Part shown: piece by piece, positions 7,882-15,152 of the stretch
Layout: each line of letters starts with the position of its first letter
Position numbering within the stretch: the first letter of the stretch is position 1
Source of the DNA: Herbaspirillum lusitanum P6-12
Lineage (GTDB): Bacteria > Pseudomonadota > Gammaproteobacteria > Burkholderiales > Burkholderiaceae_D
Direction of reading: 5' to 3'
Assembly: GCF_000256565.1 (NCBI RefSeq)
Contig: NZ_AJHH01000130.1
Location: 1 to 39,201 of the forward strand
DNA: 39,201 bases
Notes under the pieces: model-generated
The model's input: the letters and a program-made list of their open reading frames with translations, nothing else
Told to the model about the DNA's origin: nothing
Database searches by the model: none
Program-made: the position numbers and the translations under genes

Positions 7882-9429
7882 TTAATAGACGCCGCGCGTC
7901 TTGAACGGCTGGTATTGATACAGCCAGGTTTCCGAGAGCGTCTGGTTCTTGTGGCGCAGGTACAGGCGCAGGTCGACCGGATCCTCGCCGTCGACGGTGA
8001 GGTCGAACTGCGCGCGCCAGTGGCCAGCGACGCCATTCGGCACCGCTTCGGTGAAGATGTAGGAGAAGCTGCCGCGCGAGGACGACAATACGGCTTCGGG
8101 CAATTCGCCGAAGGCCAGTTTCTCCAGCGGCGCGCCCTTGAATTCGACCATGAACTTGCGCGTAGCGACGCAGCGCGCCAGCGGCGACGGGAACGGCTCG
8201 TCCTTCATCCAATGCAGCCGGTAGCGCAGGCGATAGCTGCTGCCGGCGGCGGCTTTGGCCTTCGGCACCCACATCGCGACGATGTTGTCGTGGATCTCAT
8301 CGTCGGTCGGGATTTCGATCAGTTGCACCGAACCTTCGCCCCAGCCTCCCAGCGGTTCCACCCACAGGCTCGGGCGGCGCTCGTAATGCACGCCATCCTG
8401 GTAATGATCGAAGTTGCGGTCGCGCTGCAGCAGGCCGAAGCCGCGCGGATTGTTGTCGCCGAACGCCGAGGCGGTGATGCGCGCCGGGTTGTTGAGCGGA
8501 CGCCAGATGTGTTCGCCGTTGCCGTTCCAGATCGCCAGGCCGTCGGAGTCGTGCACCTCCGGACGCCAATCGGCGCCGGTGCCCTTGACGGCTTCGGAAT
8601 ACCACAGCATCGAGGTGGCCGGCGCGATGCCGAGACGTCCCACGTCCTGGCGCAGGAACAGCGCGCAGTCGACGTCCATGACCACGTCTTCACTGCGGCG
8701 CATGATGAACTTGTAGGCGCCGACGATGCTCGGACCGTCGAGCACGGCGTACACCACGACGGTGTCGCTCTTGTCGGCCGGCGTTTCGAAATAGAAGTGC
8801 GTGAAGTTGGGAAACTCTTCCGGCTTGCCGGCCTGGGCCACGTCGATGGCGATGCCGCGTGCCGACAAACCGTATTGGTACAGGTCGCCGATGGCGCGGA
8901 AGTAAGAGGCGCCGAGGAAGGCGACCCAGTCGTTCTTGCGCCAGTCGAGTTTGGCCTGGTCGCCGCTGCGGCTTTCCTGGAAACGGAAACCGGCAAAGCC
9001 GCGCGCGGGGCTGTCGGCCGGCATGTCGAAGTAGCTTTCGTCGTACAGGATTTCGCGCGCCTTGGCGTTGTTGCCCGAGCCTTCCAGCGTGTACATGTGC
9101 ACCGGCGCCTGGAAGAAGCGGCCGAGATGGAAGAAGGTCACCGGGAATTGTCCCGGACCGTTGGCGAACAGCGATGAGTCGGTATTGAATTTGATCTTGC
9201 CGTGCGCCTCGTAGTCGATCTTGTCGAGGATGTCGGCCGGCGGTTTGTTCTGCGGCTTGTAGGGCGACTGCGCGGCCGTGCGCACTTGCGAGATCAGGGC
9301 GTCGAACGAGAAGGGCGCAGGGTTGCCGAGTTTGATGCGATTGGCGGCGAGCGCTTCGGGAGGAATGCCGAGGGCGGCGAGAGCGGCGGTCGCGGTGGCA
9401 GAGCTCAGGAAGGTGCGTCGATTGATCAT
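7882..9429 (-). CDS. opgD: Periplasmic glucan biosynthesis protein OpgD/OpgG type
   Basis: A 515-residue exported protein of the MdoG/OpgG-OpgD family, which helps build or shape osmoregulated periplasmic glucans. Its N-terminus is a twin-arginine-type signal (MINRRTFLSSATATAALAAL), and Tat export is typical of OpgD rather than OpgG. Family stretches include IDYEAHGKIKF near the start, LFLRQDVGRLGIAPATSMLWY, and NGNGEHIWRPLNNP with NPRGFGLLQRDRNFDHYQD. ATG 9429 is chosen because it places the RR motif at the N-terminus; the ribosome site is weak, and longer in-frame starts would bury the signal. No opgH-like glucosyltransferase is adjacent. A 14-bp palindrome lies about 25 bp upstream. Confidence 0.9.
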   Translation of the reverse strand: MINRRTFLSSATATAALAALGIPPEALAANRIKLGNPAPFSFDALISQVRTAAQSPYKPQNKPPADILDKIDYEAHGKIKFNTDSSLFANGPGQFPVTFFHLGRFFQAPVHMYTLEGSGNNAKAREILYDESYFDMPADSPARGFAGFRFQESRSGDQAKLDWRKNDWVAFLGASYFRAIGDLYQYGLSARGIAIDVAQAGKPEEFPNFTHFYFETPADKSDTVVVYAVLDGPSIVGAYKFIMRRSEDVVMDVDCALFLRQDVGRLGIAPATSMLWYSEAVKGTGADWRPEVHDSDGLAIWNGNGEHIWRPLNNPARITASAFGDNNPRGFGLLQRDRNFDHYQDGVHYERRPSLWVEPLGGWGEGSVQLIEIPTDDEIHDNIVAMWVPKAKAAAGSSYRLRYRLHWMKDEPFPSPLARCVATRKFMVEFKGAPLEKLAFGELPEAVLSSSRGSFSYIFTEAVPNGVAGHWRAQFDLTVDGEDPVDLRLYLRHKNQTLSETWLYQYQPFKTRGVY

Positions 9430-9453
9430 GGGCAATAAATGTCGAGTGAGTAA

Positions 9454-9467
9454 TGCTGCATGCAGCA
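9454..9467. promoter_or_regulatory. 14-bp perfect palindrome upstream of opgD
   Basis: TGCTGCATGCAGCA is a perfect palindrome 24 bp before the opgD start codon. It could be an operator or the leader hairpin of the opgD transcript. No protein can be assigned to it. Confidence 0.35.
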
Positions 9468-9678
9468 AAGATTGGTCGGGGATGCAGCGCGAAACAAGAT
9501 GGGAATGGACCGCATCATTGAATTCGGTGAACGAAGACGCTGCTGCAAAGGCGGAAATCCTAGCATGACGAGGGCGCTCGCGTGGGGCTTCGCGCCGGGT
9601 TAGTCGTGCTGGCCCGAGGGCTACTTGATAAAGAGTCTCATCCCCGCGCTTGGTTCCTGCTTCTTTGAGTATTTTCTA

Positions 9679-9707
9679 TGGACGCATAAAAATTAATTGA
9701 GTAAAAT
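9679..9707 (+). promoter_or_regulatory. Candidate promoter for the riboswitch-controlled exporter
   Basis: TAAAAT (9702-9707) resembles a -10 element, and TGGACG (9679-9684) matches four of six -35 bases at 17-bp spacing. Transcription would start near 9713, just where the riboswitch P1 stem begins. The rest of 9468-9678 shows no gene or clear signal. Confidence 0.35.
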
Positions 9708-9712
9708 TCGCC

Positions 9713-9822
9713 GGTCATTGGGGAGTAGTCGCCTTCCGCCCTGAGGAGGGGCTTATGTCAACATACTTGGTCCACACGACCATGGCATAAGCGGTCCTAA
9801 AAGCTTGACAAGACCTTTGACC
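9713..9822 (+). ncRNA. yybP-ykoY manganese riboswitch
   Basis: The element contains both hallmark segments of the yybP-ykoY family: GGGGAGTAG near the 5' end (9720-9728) and GTCAACATACTT in the middle (about 9757-9768). It closes with ACAAGACCTTTGACC. GGTCA (9713-9717) pairs with TGACC (9818-9822) to form the P1 stem. The family binds Mn2+ and is commonly found before manganese exporters, which is exactly what follows here. Sequence and context agree well; exact ends are approximate. Confidence 0.88.
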
Positions 9823-9870
9823 ACGTTGCCTCCGGAATGGCCGGGGAGAGGCGTGGTCAATCGTATTTTT
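9817..9870 (+). terminator. Riboswitch expression platform, intrinsic terminator
   Basis: TTGACCAC (9817-9824) pairs with GTGGTCAA (9853-9860), extended by GCCTC (9828-9832) with GAGGC (9848-9852), and is followed by TCGTATTTTT. The 5' arm re-uses the 3' strand of riboswitch P1, so the two structures exclude each other. Mn2+-bound P1 should prevent the terminator and switch the exporter on. The logic is inferred from base pairing. Confidence 0.75.
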
Positions 9871-9891
9871 GTCCGGCCATGGAGACCCCAA

Positions 9892-10467
9892 TTGGATGCA
9901 TTTCTCATTTCCACCGGCGTAGTCGCCTTAGCTGAAATCGGCGACAAGACGCAACTGCTGGCCTTTATCCTCGCTGCAAAATTTCGCAAACCGATTCCCA
10001 TCATTCTGGGCGTTCTGGTGTCGACCATCGCCAACCATGCCTTTGCCGGCGCGCTCGGTGCATGGATCACGTCGCTGGTCTCGCCCGAAACCATGCGCTG
10101 GATTCTCGGCGTGTCCTTCATCGGCATGGCGATCTGGACGCTGATTCCCGACAAGTTCGACGAGAGCGAAGCCAGGTTTGCACGCTTCGGCGTGTTCGGC
10201 ACCACCGTGATTGCCTTTTTCCTGGCGGAGATGGGCGACAAGACGCAGGTGGCGACCGTCGCATTGGCGGCGCAGTACCACGCCTTCGTGCCGGTGGTGG
10301 CAGGGACGACGCTGGGCATGATGATCGCCAACGTGCCGGCGGTATTGCTGGGCGACCGCATTGCCGGCAAGATTCCGGTGCGCGTCGTGCATGCCATCGC
10401 CGCGCTGATCTTCGCGATCATCGGTGTGATGACGCTGCTGGGAGCGGGTAAATCGCTGGGATTCTGA
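9892..10467 (+). CDS. mneA: UPF0016/GDT1-family manganese exporter (MneA-like)
   Basis: A 191-residue, six-helix membrane protein with the duplicated UPF0016 signature: EIGDKT at residues 15-20 and EMGDKT at 113-118. These acidic motifs form the cation site in the TMEM165/GDT1/MneA family. Bacterial members export Mn2+, and the yybP-ykoY riboswitch directly upstream supports that substrate. No ATG is available at the right place. TTG 9892 gives the usual family N-terminus (DAFLISTGVVALAEIGDKT) and has GGAG at 9881-9884. A longer reading back to 9805 would run through the terminator hairpin and is unlikely. The name mneA is by family and context. Confidence 0.88.
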   Translation: MDAFLISTGVVALAEIGDKTQLLAFILAAKFRKPIPIILGVLVSTIANHAFAGALGAWITSLVSPETMRWILGVSFIGMAIWTLIPDKFDESEARFARFGVFGTTVIAFFLAEMGDKTQVATVALAAQYHAFVPVVAGTTLGMMIANVPAVLLGDRIAGKIPVRVVHAIAALIFAIIGVMTLLGAGKSLGF

Positions 10468-10531
10468 TGCTGGCGGCGATCCTTTCGCACAATGAAAAAA
10501 AAAAATTTTTTCTTGCTGCACCAGATAGTGA
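10468..10531. other. A11T6 tract between convergent genes
   Basis: The 64-bp gap between the exporter and the convergent asparaginase gene holds eleven A followed by six T. It may serve as a weak bidirectional transcription end. No GC-rich hairpin precedes the tract on either strand. Confidence 0.3.
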
Positions 10532-11512
10532 TCAATACGAATAGAAGATCTTCTGGATTTCTTTTGTGTCGCTGGTCTTGGTCAGCGCCAGCATCAGCAG
10601 GATGCGGGCTTTTTGGGCGTTCAGCGTGTCGGAGACGACGAAGTCCAGCTTGTCGTCATCCGCTTCGCCATTGCGCGCCACGATGCCTTGGCCGACGCGG
10701 CTGGCGCGAACGATCTTGGCGCCGGCGGCGACGAAGGCGTTCAGCGCGATCGGGTTCATGTTGGCGTAGCCGTAGACGATATCGACTTGCGGCAGCACAT
10801 CCAGCTTCGAAATGTCGAACTCGGAATCCACAGTGTGCTTGCGGGTCGACTGACGATAGAAGAATGGCTTGCTGCCCTGGATATAACCCAGGAAACCCAG
10901 TTCAGGCGTCTTGAAAGTATCCAGCGTGGAGGTATTGGTCTTGGTGACTTCACGCGCAGCATTGATCTGATCGTTCAGCGTCACGAGCACGCCCTTGCCG
11001 ATGGCTTCCTGGCTGCCTGCCAGCAGGACGGCGTTGTACAGGTTGATCGGGCCGTCGGCGCTGATTGCTGTCGATGGACGCATCGAGCCGACGATCACCA
11101 CCGGCTTCTTGCTGTGCACGGTCAGGTCGAGGAAGTAAGCGGTCTCTTCGATGGTGTCGGTGCCGTGCGTGATCACGATGCCGTCAACGTCGCTTTGCGC
11201 CAGCAGCGTGTTCACGCGCTTGGACAGCTTCAGCCAGTAGTCGTTGTTCATGTTTTCGCTGGCGATCTGGAACACCTGCTCGCCCTTGACGTTGGCGACT
11301 TTCTTGAGTTCCGGAACGGCATCGATCAGCGCTTCAACGCCGATTTTTGCAGCGGTGTAGCCGACGGTGGTGGTGCTCGATGCACCGGTGCCGGCGATGG
11401 TGCCGCCGGTTGCCAGGATCATGACGTTGGGAAGTTTTTGCGCGTGCGCGATGGAGACCAGGGCGGCACAGGCCAGGATCAGAAACTGGCCGAATATTTT
11501 TTTGGAATGCAT
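10532..11512 (-). CDS. ansB: Periplasmic L-asparaginase/glutaminase with internal deletion
   Basis: A 326-residue type II asparaginase-like protein with a signal peptide (MHSKKIFGQFLILACAALVS, then IAHA before QKLP). The first catalytic motif is ATGGTIAG (nucleophile T38) and the second is ITHGTDTIEE (T118, D119); SMRPSTAISADGPINLYNAV also fits. ATG 11512 has GAGGAAC upstream. Compared from memory with E. coli AnsB, the protein jumps from FVAAGAK directly to IVRASRVG (about residues 260-274). It lacks about 29 residues, including the GxGNG loop whose Asn reaches the partner subunit's active site. The remaining C-terminus is intact and in frame. It may be inactive, or the sequence may have lost about 87 bases. 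The symbol is by family. Confidence 0.85.
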   Translation of the reverse strand: MHSKKIFGQFLILACAALVSIAHAQKLPNVMILATGGTIAGTGASSTTTVGYTAAKIGVEALIDAVPELKKVANVKGEQVFQIASENMNNDYWLKLSKRVNTLLAQSDVDGIVITHGTDTIEETAYFLDLTVHSKKPVVIVGSMRPSTAISADGPINLYNAVLLAGSQEAIGKGVLVTLNDQINAAREVTKTNTSTLDTFKTPELGFLGYIQGSKPFFYRQSTRKHTVDSEFDISKLDVLPQVDIVYGYANMNPIALNAFVAAGAKIVRASRVGQGIVARNGEADDDKLDFVVSDTLNAQKARILLMLALTKTSDTKEIQKIFYSY

Positions 11513-11973
11513 GTCGTTCCTCTTGATGAAAGTATGTTTTTTAGTCTCTTCTCCATGTATTCCGACGCGAGCAGATGCACGCCGGAGCTTGCCCTTGTGA
11601 GGCGCGGAGAGCAGCCAAGATAGCACTCATTGGAGCTACTTAGAAGATATGCGGAGGGATTTCTGAAAGTATTTTTATGCGTGGAGTGAGGCGACGATTT
11701 TGTGCTCGCAAGGAGTGCGTGGGATGCGCCCTTTGAGGGCGGGAGAAATCCATTTCTGCACTCTAATCGACCGTCTTCGGAGCGGCATTTGCATACTGAA
11801 AGGAATGTGGGAAATCACGCAGCGCGCTGTTTCGATACTTTGAATTTTTCACGCCTCCCATTTTTGTGAATGAAAAAATCAGCATGCGGAATATTTGATT
11901 CTATTCAAGAATGGCAACGAGCGGCGAAATGAACGCGAGGCCGTTGCGCGAGACCTCAGTTTCTGGAATTCAG

Positions 11974-12001
11974 TTGGCCTTTTTGTTTATATAGGTACAA
12001 T
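11974..12001 (+). promoter_or_regulatory. Candidate sigma70 promoter for amn
   Basis: TTGGCC (11974-11979) and TACAAT (11996-12001) are separated by 16 bp, with a T-rich spacer. This is the best -35/-10 pair upstream of amn and would give a leader of about 115 bases. Confidence 0.45.
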
Positions 12002-12020
12002 GAAATCGGACGTTGCCGTG

Positions 12021-12041
12021 ATGAATCCTTGTCGGATTCAT
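12021..12041 (+). other. 8-bp hairpin in the amn leader
   Basis: ATGAATCC (12021-12028) pairs perfectly with GGATTCAT (12034-12041) around the loop TTGTC. It lies in the predicted amn 5' leader, upstream of the tandem repeats. No terminator T tract follows. Confidence 0.4.
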
Positions 12042-12062
12042 ACCGAACCGGGGCGACTAATC

Positions 12063-12102
12063 GTGGACCCGTGAACCTGTGAATCTGTGAACCCGTGAAC
12101 CG
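12063..12102 (+). repeat. Five tandem 8-bp repeats (GTGAACCN)
   Basis: Five contiguous octamers: GTGGACCC, GTGAACCT, GTGAATCT, GTGAACCC, GTGAACCG. They end ten bases before the amn ribosome site GGAG (12112-12115), so they sit in the 5' leader. The unit is not a multiple of three and is outside the coding frame, so copy-number change would alter leader length, not protein. Confidence 0.85.
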
Positions 12103-12123
12103 GAATTGATTGGAGCCAAGTTG

Positions 12124-13620
12124 TTGACCGAAAAATTTACCGATCCGCAAGCGGCGGTCGATCGCGTGATCGAAATCTATGAGAGCAACACCGCCATCCT
12201 CCGTGACGCCTTCAAGCTGTTCGCCAAAGGCGAAGTGCTGCAGGACCGTGTGCGAGCGTGCTATCCCTTTGTGCGCATCACCACCGAGAAAGTCACCCAC
12301 ACCGATACGCGCCAGTCGTTCGGTTTTGTCGCCGGGCCTGGAACTTACCAGACCACGCTGACGCGTCCTACGCTGTTCAAGAATTACCTGCTGAGCCAAT
12401 TCACGCTGCTGCTGCAGAATCACCAGGAGCCGCTCGAGGTCGGCGTCAGCGAGTTGCCGATTCCTGTGCACTTCGCCTTCGCCGAAGGCATCCACGTCGA
12501 AGGCGATCTCGATCCCGAACATCTGCGCTTGCTGCCCGACGTGTTCGACTTGCCCGACCTGGCCGAGATGGATGACCGCATCGTCAACGGCACCTATGAA
12601 GCCGACAACGGCGGCTGGCGCGACGGCGTGCATCCGCTGGCGTTGTTCACCGGACCGCGCATCGACTATTCTCTGCATCGCCTGCGCCATTACACGGCGA
12701 CCGCGCCTCAGCATTTCCAGCGTTATGTGCTGTTCACCAACTATGCGTTTTACGTCGATGAGTTCGTGCGCATGGGACGCGAACTGATGCAGGCCACGGA
12801 CGATCCGGAACTGCGCTCCTACCGCCAGCAATACACCGCCTTCGTCGAGCCCGGCAACGTCACCACGCCCAACGCCAATGTGGAAGGCATGAAGGGCGTG
12901 GCCGGTTCCGGCACGGCGCCGGCGCGCCAGCCGCAAATGCCGGCCTACCATCTGCAGCGTTCCGACGGTTCCGGCATCACGCTGGTCAATATCGGCGTCG
13001 GACCTTCCAATGCCAAGACCATCACGGACCATATCGCCGTGCTGCGTCCGCACGGCTGGATCATGCTCGGTCATTGCGCCGGCCTGTCGTCGTCGCAACG
13101 CATGGGCGACTACGTACTGGCGCACGCTTACGTGCGCGACGATCACGTGCTGGATGACGACCTGCCGTTGTGGGTGCCGATCCCGGCATTGGCGGAAGTG
13201 CAGCTGGCCTTGCAGGACGCGGTGGCCGGCATCACGCAACTGGAGGGCTACGACCTCAAGCGCATCATGCGCACCGGCACCGTGGCTTCGGTCGACGACC
13301 GCAACTGGGAGCTGCGCGACCATCGCACGCCTTTGCTGCGCTTCAGCCAGAGCCGGGCTATCGCGCTTGACATGGAAAGCGCAACGGTGGCGGCCAACGG
13401 TTTCCGCTTCCGCGTGCCTTATGGCACTCTGCTGTGCGTGTCGGACAAGCCTCTACACGGCGAAATCAAGCTGCCCGGCATGGCGAATCGTTTCTACGAG
13501 CAGCGCGTAGCGCAGCATCTGAAGATCGGCATTCGCGCGCTGGAGTTGCTGCGCAACCATGGCGTCGAGCAATTGCACAGTCGCAAGCTGCGCAGCTTCG
13601 GAGAGCCGGCATTCCGCTGA
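12124..13620 (+). CDS. amn: AMP nucleosidase
   Basis: A 498-residue protein with the two-domain layout of Amn, which hydrolyses AMP to adenine and ribose 5-phosphate in purine salvage. The N-terminal AMP-nucleosidase domain covers roughly residues 1-260 (RACYPFVRITTEKVTHTDTR, FAFAEGIHVEGDLDPE). The C-terminal phosphorylase-type domain holds ITLVNIGVGPSNAKTITDHI, VLRPHGWIMLGHCAGL and ALDMESATVAANG, the last being the usual ribose-binding ME(S) motif. The start is a TTG: 12124 has GGAG eight bases upstream, while 12121 and 12106 are alternatives, so the exact start is uncertain by a few residues. A strong bidirectional terminator follows. Confidence 0.92.
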   Translation: MTEKFTDPQAAVDRVIEIYESNTAILRDAFKLFAKGEVLQDRVRACYPFVRITTEKVTHTDTRQSFGFVAGPGTYQTTLTRPTLFKNYLLSQFTLLLQNHQEPLEVGVSELPIPVHFAFAEGIHVEGDLDPEHLRLLPDVFDLPDLAEMDDRIVNGTYEADNGGWRDGVHPLALFTGPRIDYSLHRLRHYTATAPQHFQRYVLFTNYAFYVDEFVRMGRELMQATDDPELRSYRQQYTAFVEPGNVTTPNANVEGMKGVAGSGTAPARQPQMPAYHLQRSDGSGITLVNIGVGPSNAKTITDHIAVLRPHGWIMLGHCAGLSSSQRMGDYVLAHAYVRDDHVLDDDLPLWVPIPALAEVQLALQDAVAGITQLEGYDLKRIMRTGTVASVDDRNWELRDHRTPLLRFSQSRAIALDMESATVAANGFRFRVPYGTLLCVSDKPLHGEIKLPGMANRFYEQRVAQHLKIGIRALELLRNHGVEQLHSRKLRSFGEPAFR

Positions 13621-13640
13621 TGTTCGTTTGATTTGCACGC

Positions 13641-13682
13641 AAAAAAAGCGCCGGCACGGGAAACCGCATCGGCGCTTTTTTT
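13641..13682. terminator. Bidirectional intrinsic terminator
   Basis: AAAAAAAGCGCCG (13641-13653) pairs with CGGCGCTTTTTTT (13670-13682), with A and T tracts on both sides. It lies between the convergent amn and YbfB-type MFS genes and can serve both. Confidence 0.85.
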
Positions 13683-13696
13683 CATGCTTCCGGTGT

Positions 13697-14923
13697 TTAC
13701 GCCGCAGCGATTTTGCCGGTCCGATCACGTGTGGCGAGCCATCCATACACCCCGGCGCCGGCCAGCAGCGTGGCGGCCGCGATCGACAGCGACGGCGTGA
13801 ACGAGCCGCTGACATGCACCAGTTTTGTCGCCAGCGGCGGCCCGGCGATCTGGCCGATGCCATAGGAAGCGGTCATCAGGCCCATCAATCCGGGCGCGTG
13901 ATGGCTGCGCAGGCGGCGCGCCTCGCGCATGGCGAACAGCGTGATGGCGGTGAACGGCAAGCCCAGCAGGATGCTCCCCAGCGCGAAGCCGAACTCGTTG
14001 GGCAGGATCGCGCTGATGATGACGCCGATCGCCTGCATGACGTAGCTGATCGCCAGCAACCGGCGCTGGTCGGCATGCACCGGGATGCGCGTCGCACCCA
14101 GCGCGCCCAGCGCCACGCACAGGCCGAACAGCGGCCAGAAGAAATCGGGCCACGATGAACCGGGCAAAGCCTGGCGCGCAATCACCGGCAGGAAGGTGGC
14201 GGTGATGATGTAGCCGAAGCCGGCCAGGCCGTAAGCCAGCACCTGCCACCGCACCTCGCGCGTCACGGGCGCAGGCTCGGTGTAACCTTGGTCGGCGCTG
14301 CCCGTTGCTGCGGCGCCCGCACGCAGGTCGACTTCGCCGCGGAAGGTTTTCCACACCAGCAGCGTCAGCAGGGCCGCCATCAGGCCGAATGCCATCCATC
14401 CCGCCGCGGCGTGCCAGCCGCCGGCCACCATCGCGCTGCTCGACAGTCCGGTCAGCATGATGCCCAGGCCGGGACCGGAATAGATGATTCCTCCCAGCGC
14501 CGGCAACTGCAATTGCGCCAGTCGCTGCAGGCACCAGCCCGAGCTGTAGACGAACACCAGCGCACTGGCGATGCCCGACAACAGGCGCAGCAGCAGCCAC
14601 AGGCCTTGGGAATGGAAGGCGCCCATCCCCGCCGTCAGCAGCACCGCCGCGAGCAATCCGGCGCGGATCGTGCGCGTCGGCGGCAAGCCGCGCCAGAACG
14701 CGCATAGCAGGGCGCCGATAAAGTAGCCGAGGTAATTCGACGTCGCCAGCCAGCCGCCGCTATTGAGGTCGATGGTCTGGTCGTGCAGCATCATCGGCAG
14801 CAGCGGGGTGAAGGCGAAGCGGCCGATGCCCATGGCCACCGACAGCGCAATCAGCCCGGAAAGGGCGATGCGCAAGGCAGTCTTGCGGTTGGCTTGTGTG
14901 TCCTGCGTATGCTGAGTAGTCAT
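13697..14923 (-). CDS. YbfB/YjiJ-family MFS transporter
   Basis: A 408-residue MFS protein with about twelve membrane segments. The early motif VAMGIGRFAFTPLLPMM (residues 34-50) is the signature of the YbfB/YjiJ family (DUF1228), whose substrates are largely unknown. Later landmarks are SNYLGYFIGALLCAF and GWCLQRLAQLQLPALGGIIYSGPG. ATG 14923 has GGGAAGA upstream. It is divergent from a LysR gene, with a LysR-type inverted repeat between them, a common arrangement in which the LysR protein controls the transporter. No defect is seen. Confidence 0.88.
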   Translation of the reverse strand: MTTQHTQDTQANRKTALRIALSGLIALSVAMGIGRFAFTPLLPMMLHDQTIDLNSGGWLATSNYLGYFIGALLCAFWRGLPPTRTIRAGLLAAVLLTAGMGAFHSQGLWLLLRLLSGIASALVFVYSSGWCLQRLAQLQLPALGGIIYSGPGLGIMLTGLSSSAMVAGGWHAAAGWMAFGLMAALLTLLVWKTFRGEVDLRAGAAATGSADQGYTEPAPVTREVRWQVLAYGLAGFGYIITATFLPVIARQALPGSSWPDFFWPLFGLCVALGALGATRIPVHADQRRLLAISYVMQAIGVIISAILPNEFGFALGSILLGLPFTAITLFAMREARRLRSHHAPGLMGLMTASYGIGQIAGPPLATKLVHVSGSFTPSLSIAAATLLAGAGVYGWLATRDRTGKIAAA

Positions 14924-15015
14924 GTCTTCCCGTGGTGATGCCGGTCATCTTTGCGTGTTCTTGCTCCGTCTTGCCGCGGCATTTCTGTTATTGCGCGAAT
15001 ATTGCTGATGACCTA

Positions 15016-15036
15016 ATGGTAGCTTGTCTTTACCAT
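15016..15036. promoter_or_regulatory. LysR-type T-N11-A operator
   Basis: ATGGTA (15016-15021) and TACCAT (15031-15036) form a perfect inverted repeat with a 9-base spacer, containing T-N11-A. It lies between the divergent MFS and lysR genes, 117 bp before the lysR start. It is probably bound by that regulator. Confidence 0.65.
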
Positions 15037-15152
15037 CCTAAAAAATGAATAATAAGAATGGATTCATCTGTTTTGGGGATGGTTGATGAAACTTATTGAA
15101 GCGAGGATTGGTGGAGTTGGCGAGGTACCCCCGCAATCCACAGGAGAACGAC

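Larger units (their letters stand above)
11513..12123. other. 611-bp gene-free stretch between ansB and amn
   Basis: This divergent intergenic region has no convincing coding sequence. It carries the ansB ribosome site at its left end and is relatively AT-rich around 11820-11910. The right 130 bp hold a candidate amn promoter, an 8-bp hairpin and five tandem 8-bp repeats, listed separately. Nothing is recognised in 11640-11970. Confidence 0.6.

Noticed and set aside
7915-9177. A 420-residue plus-strand frame opposite opgD
   Set aside because: OpgD motifs and the Tat signal on the minus strand explain the region.
9805-9891. A longer start for the UPF0016 exporter
   Set aside because: It would translate through the riboswitch terminator hairpin, gives a non-family N-terminus and has no ribosome site.
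12063-12102. The tandem repeats as a CRISPR array
   Set aside because: Units are 8 bp and contiguous, with no spacers and no cas genes nearby; the same applies to the 9-bp repeats at 25843.
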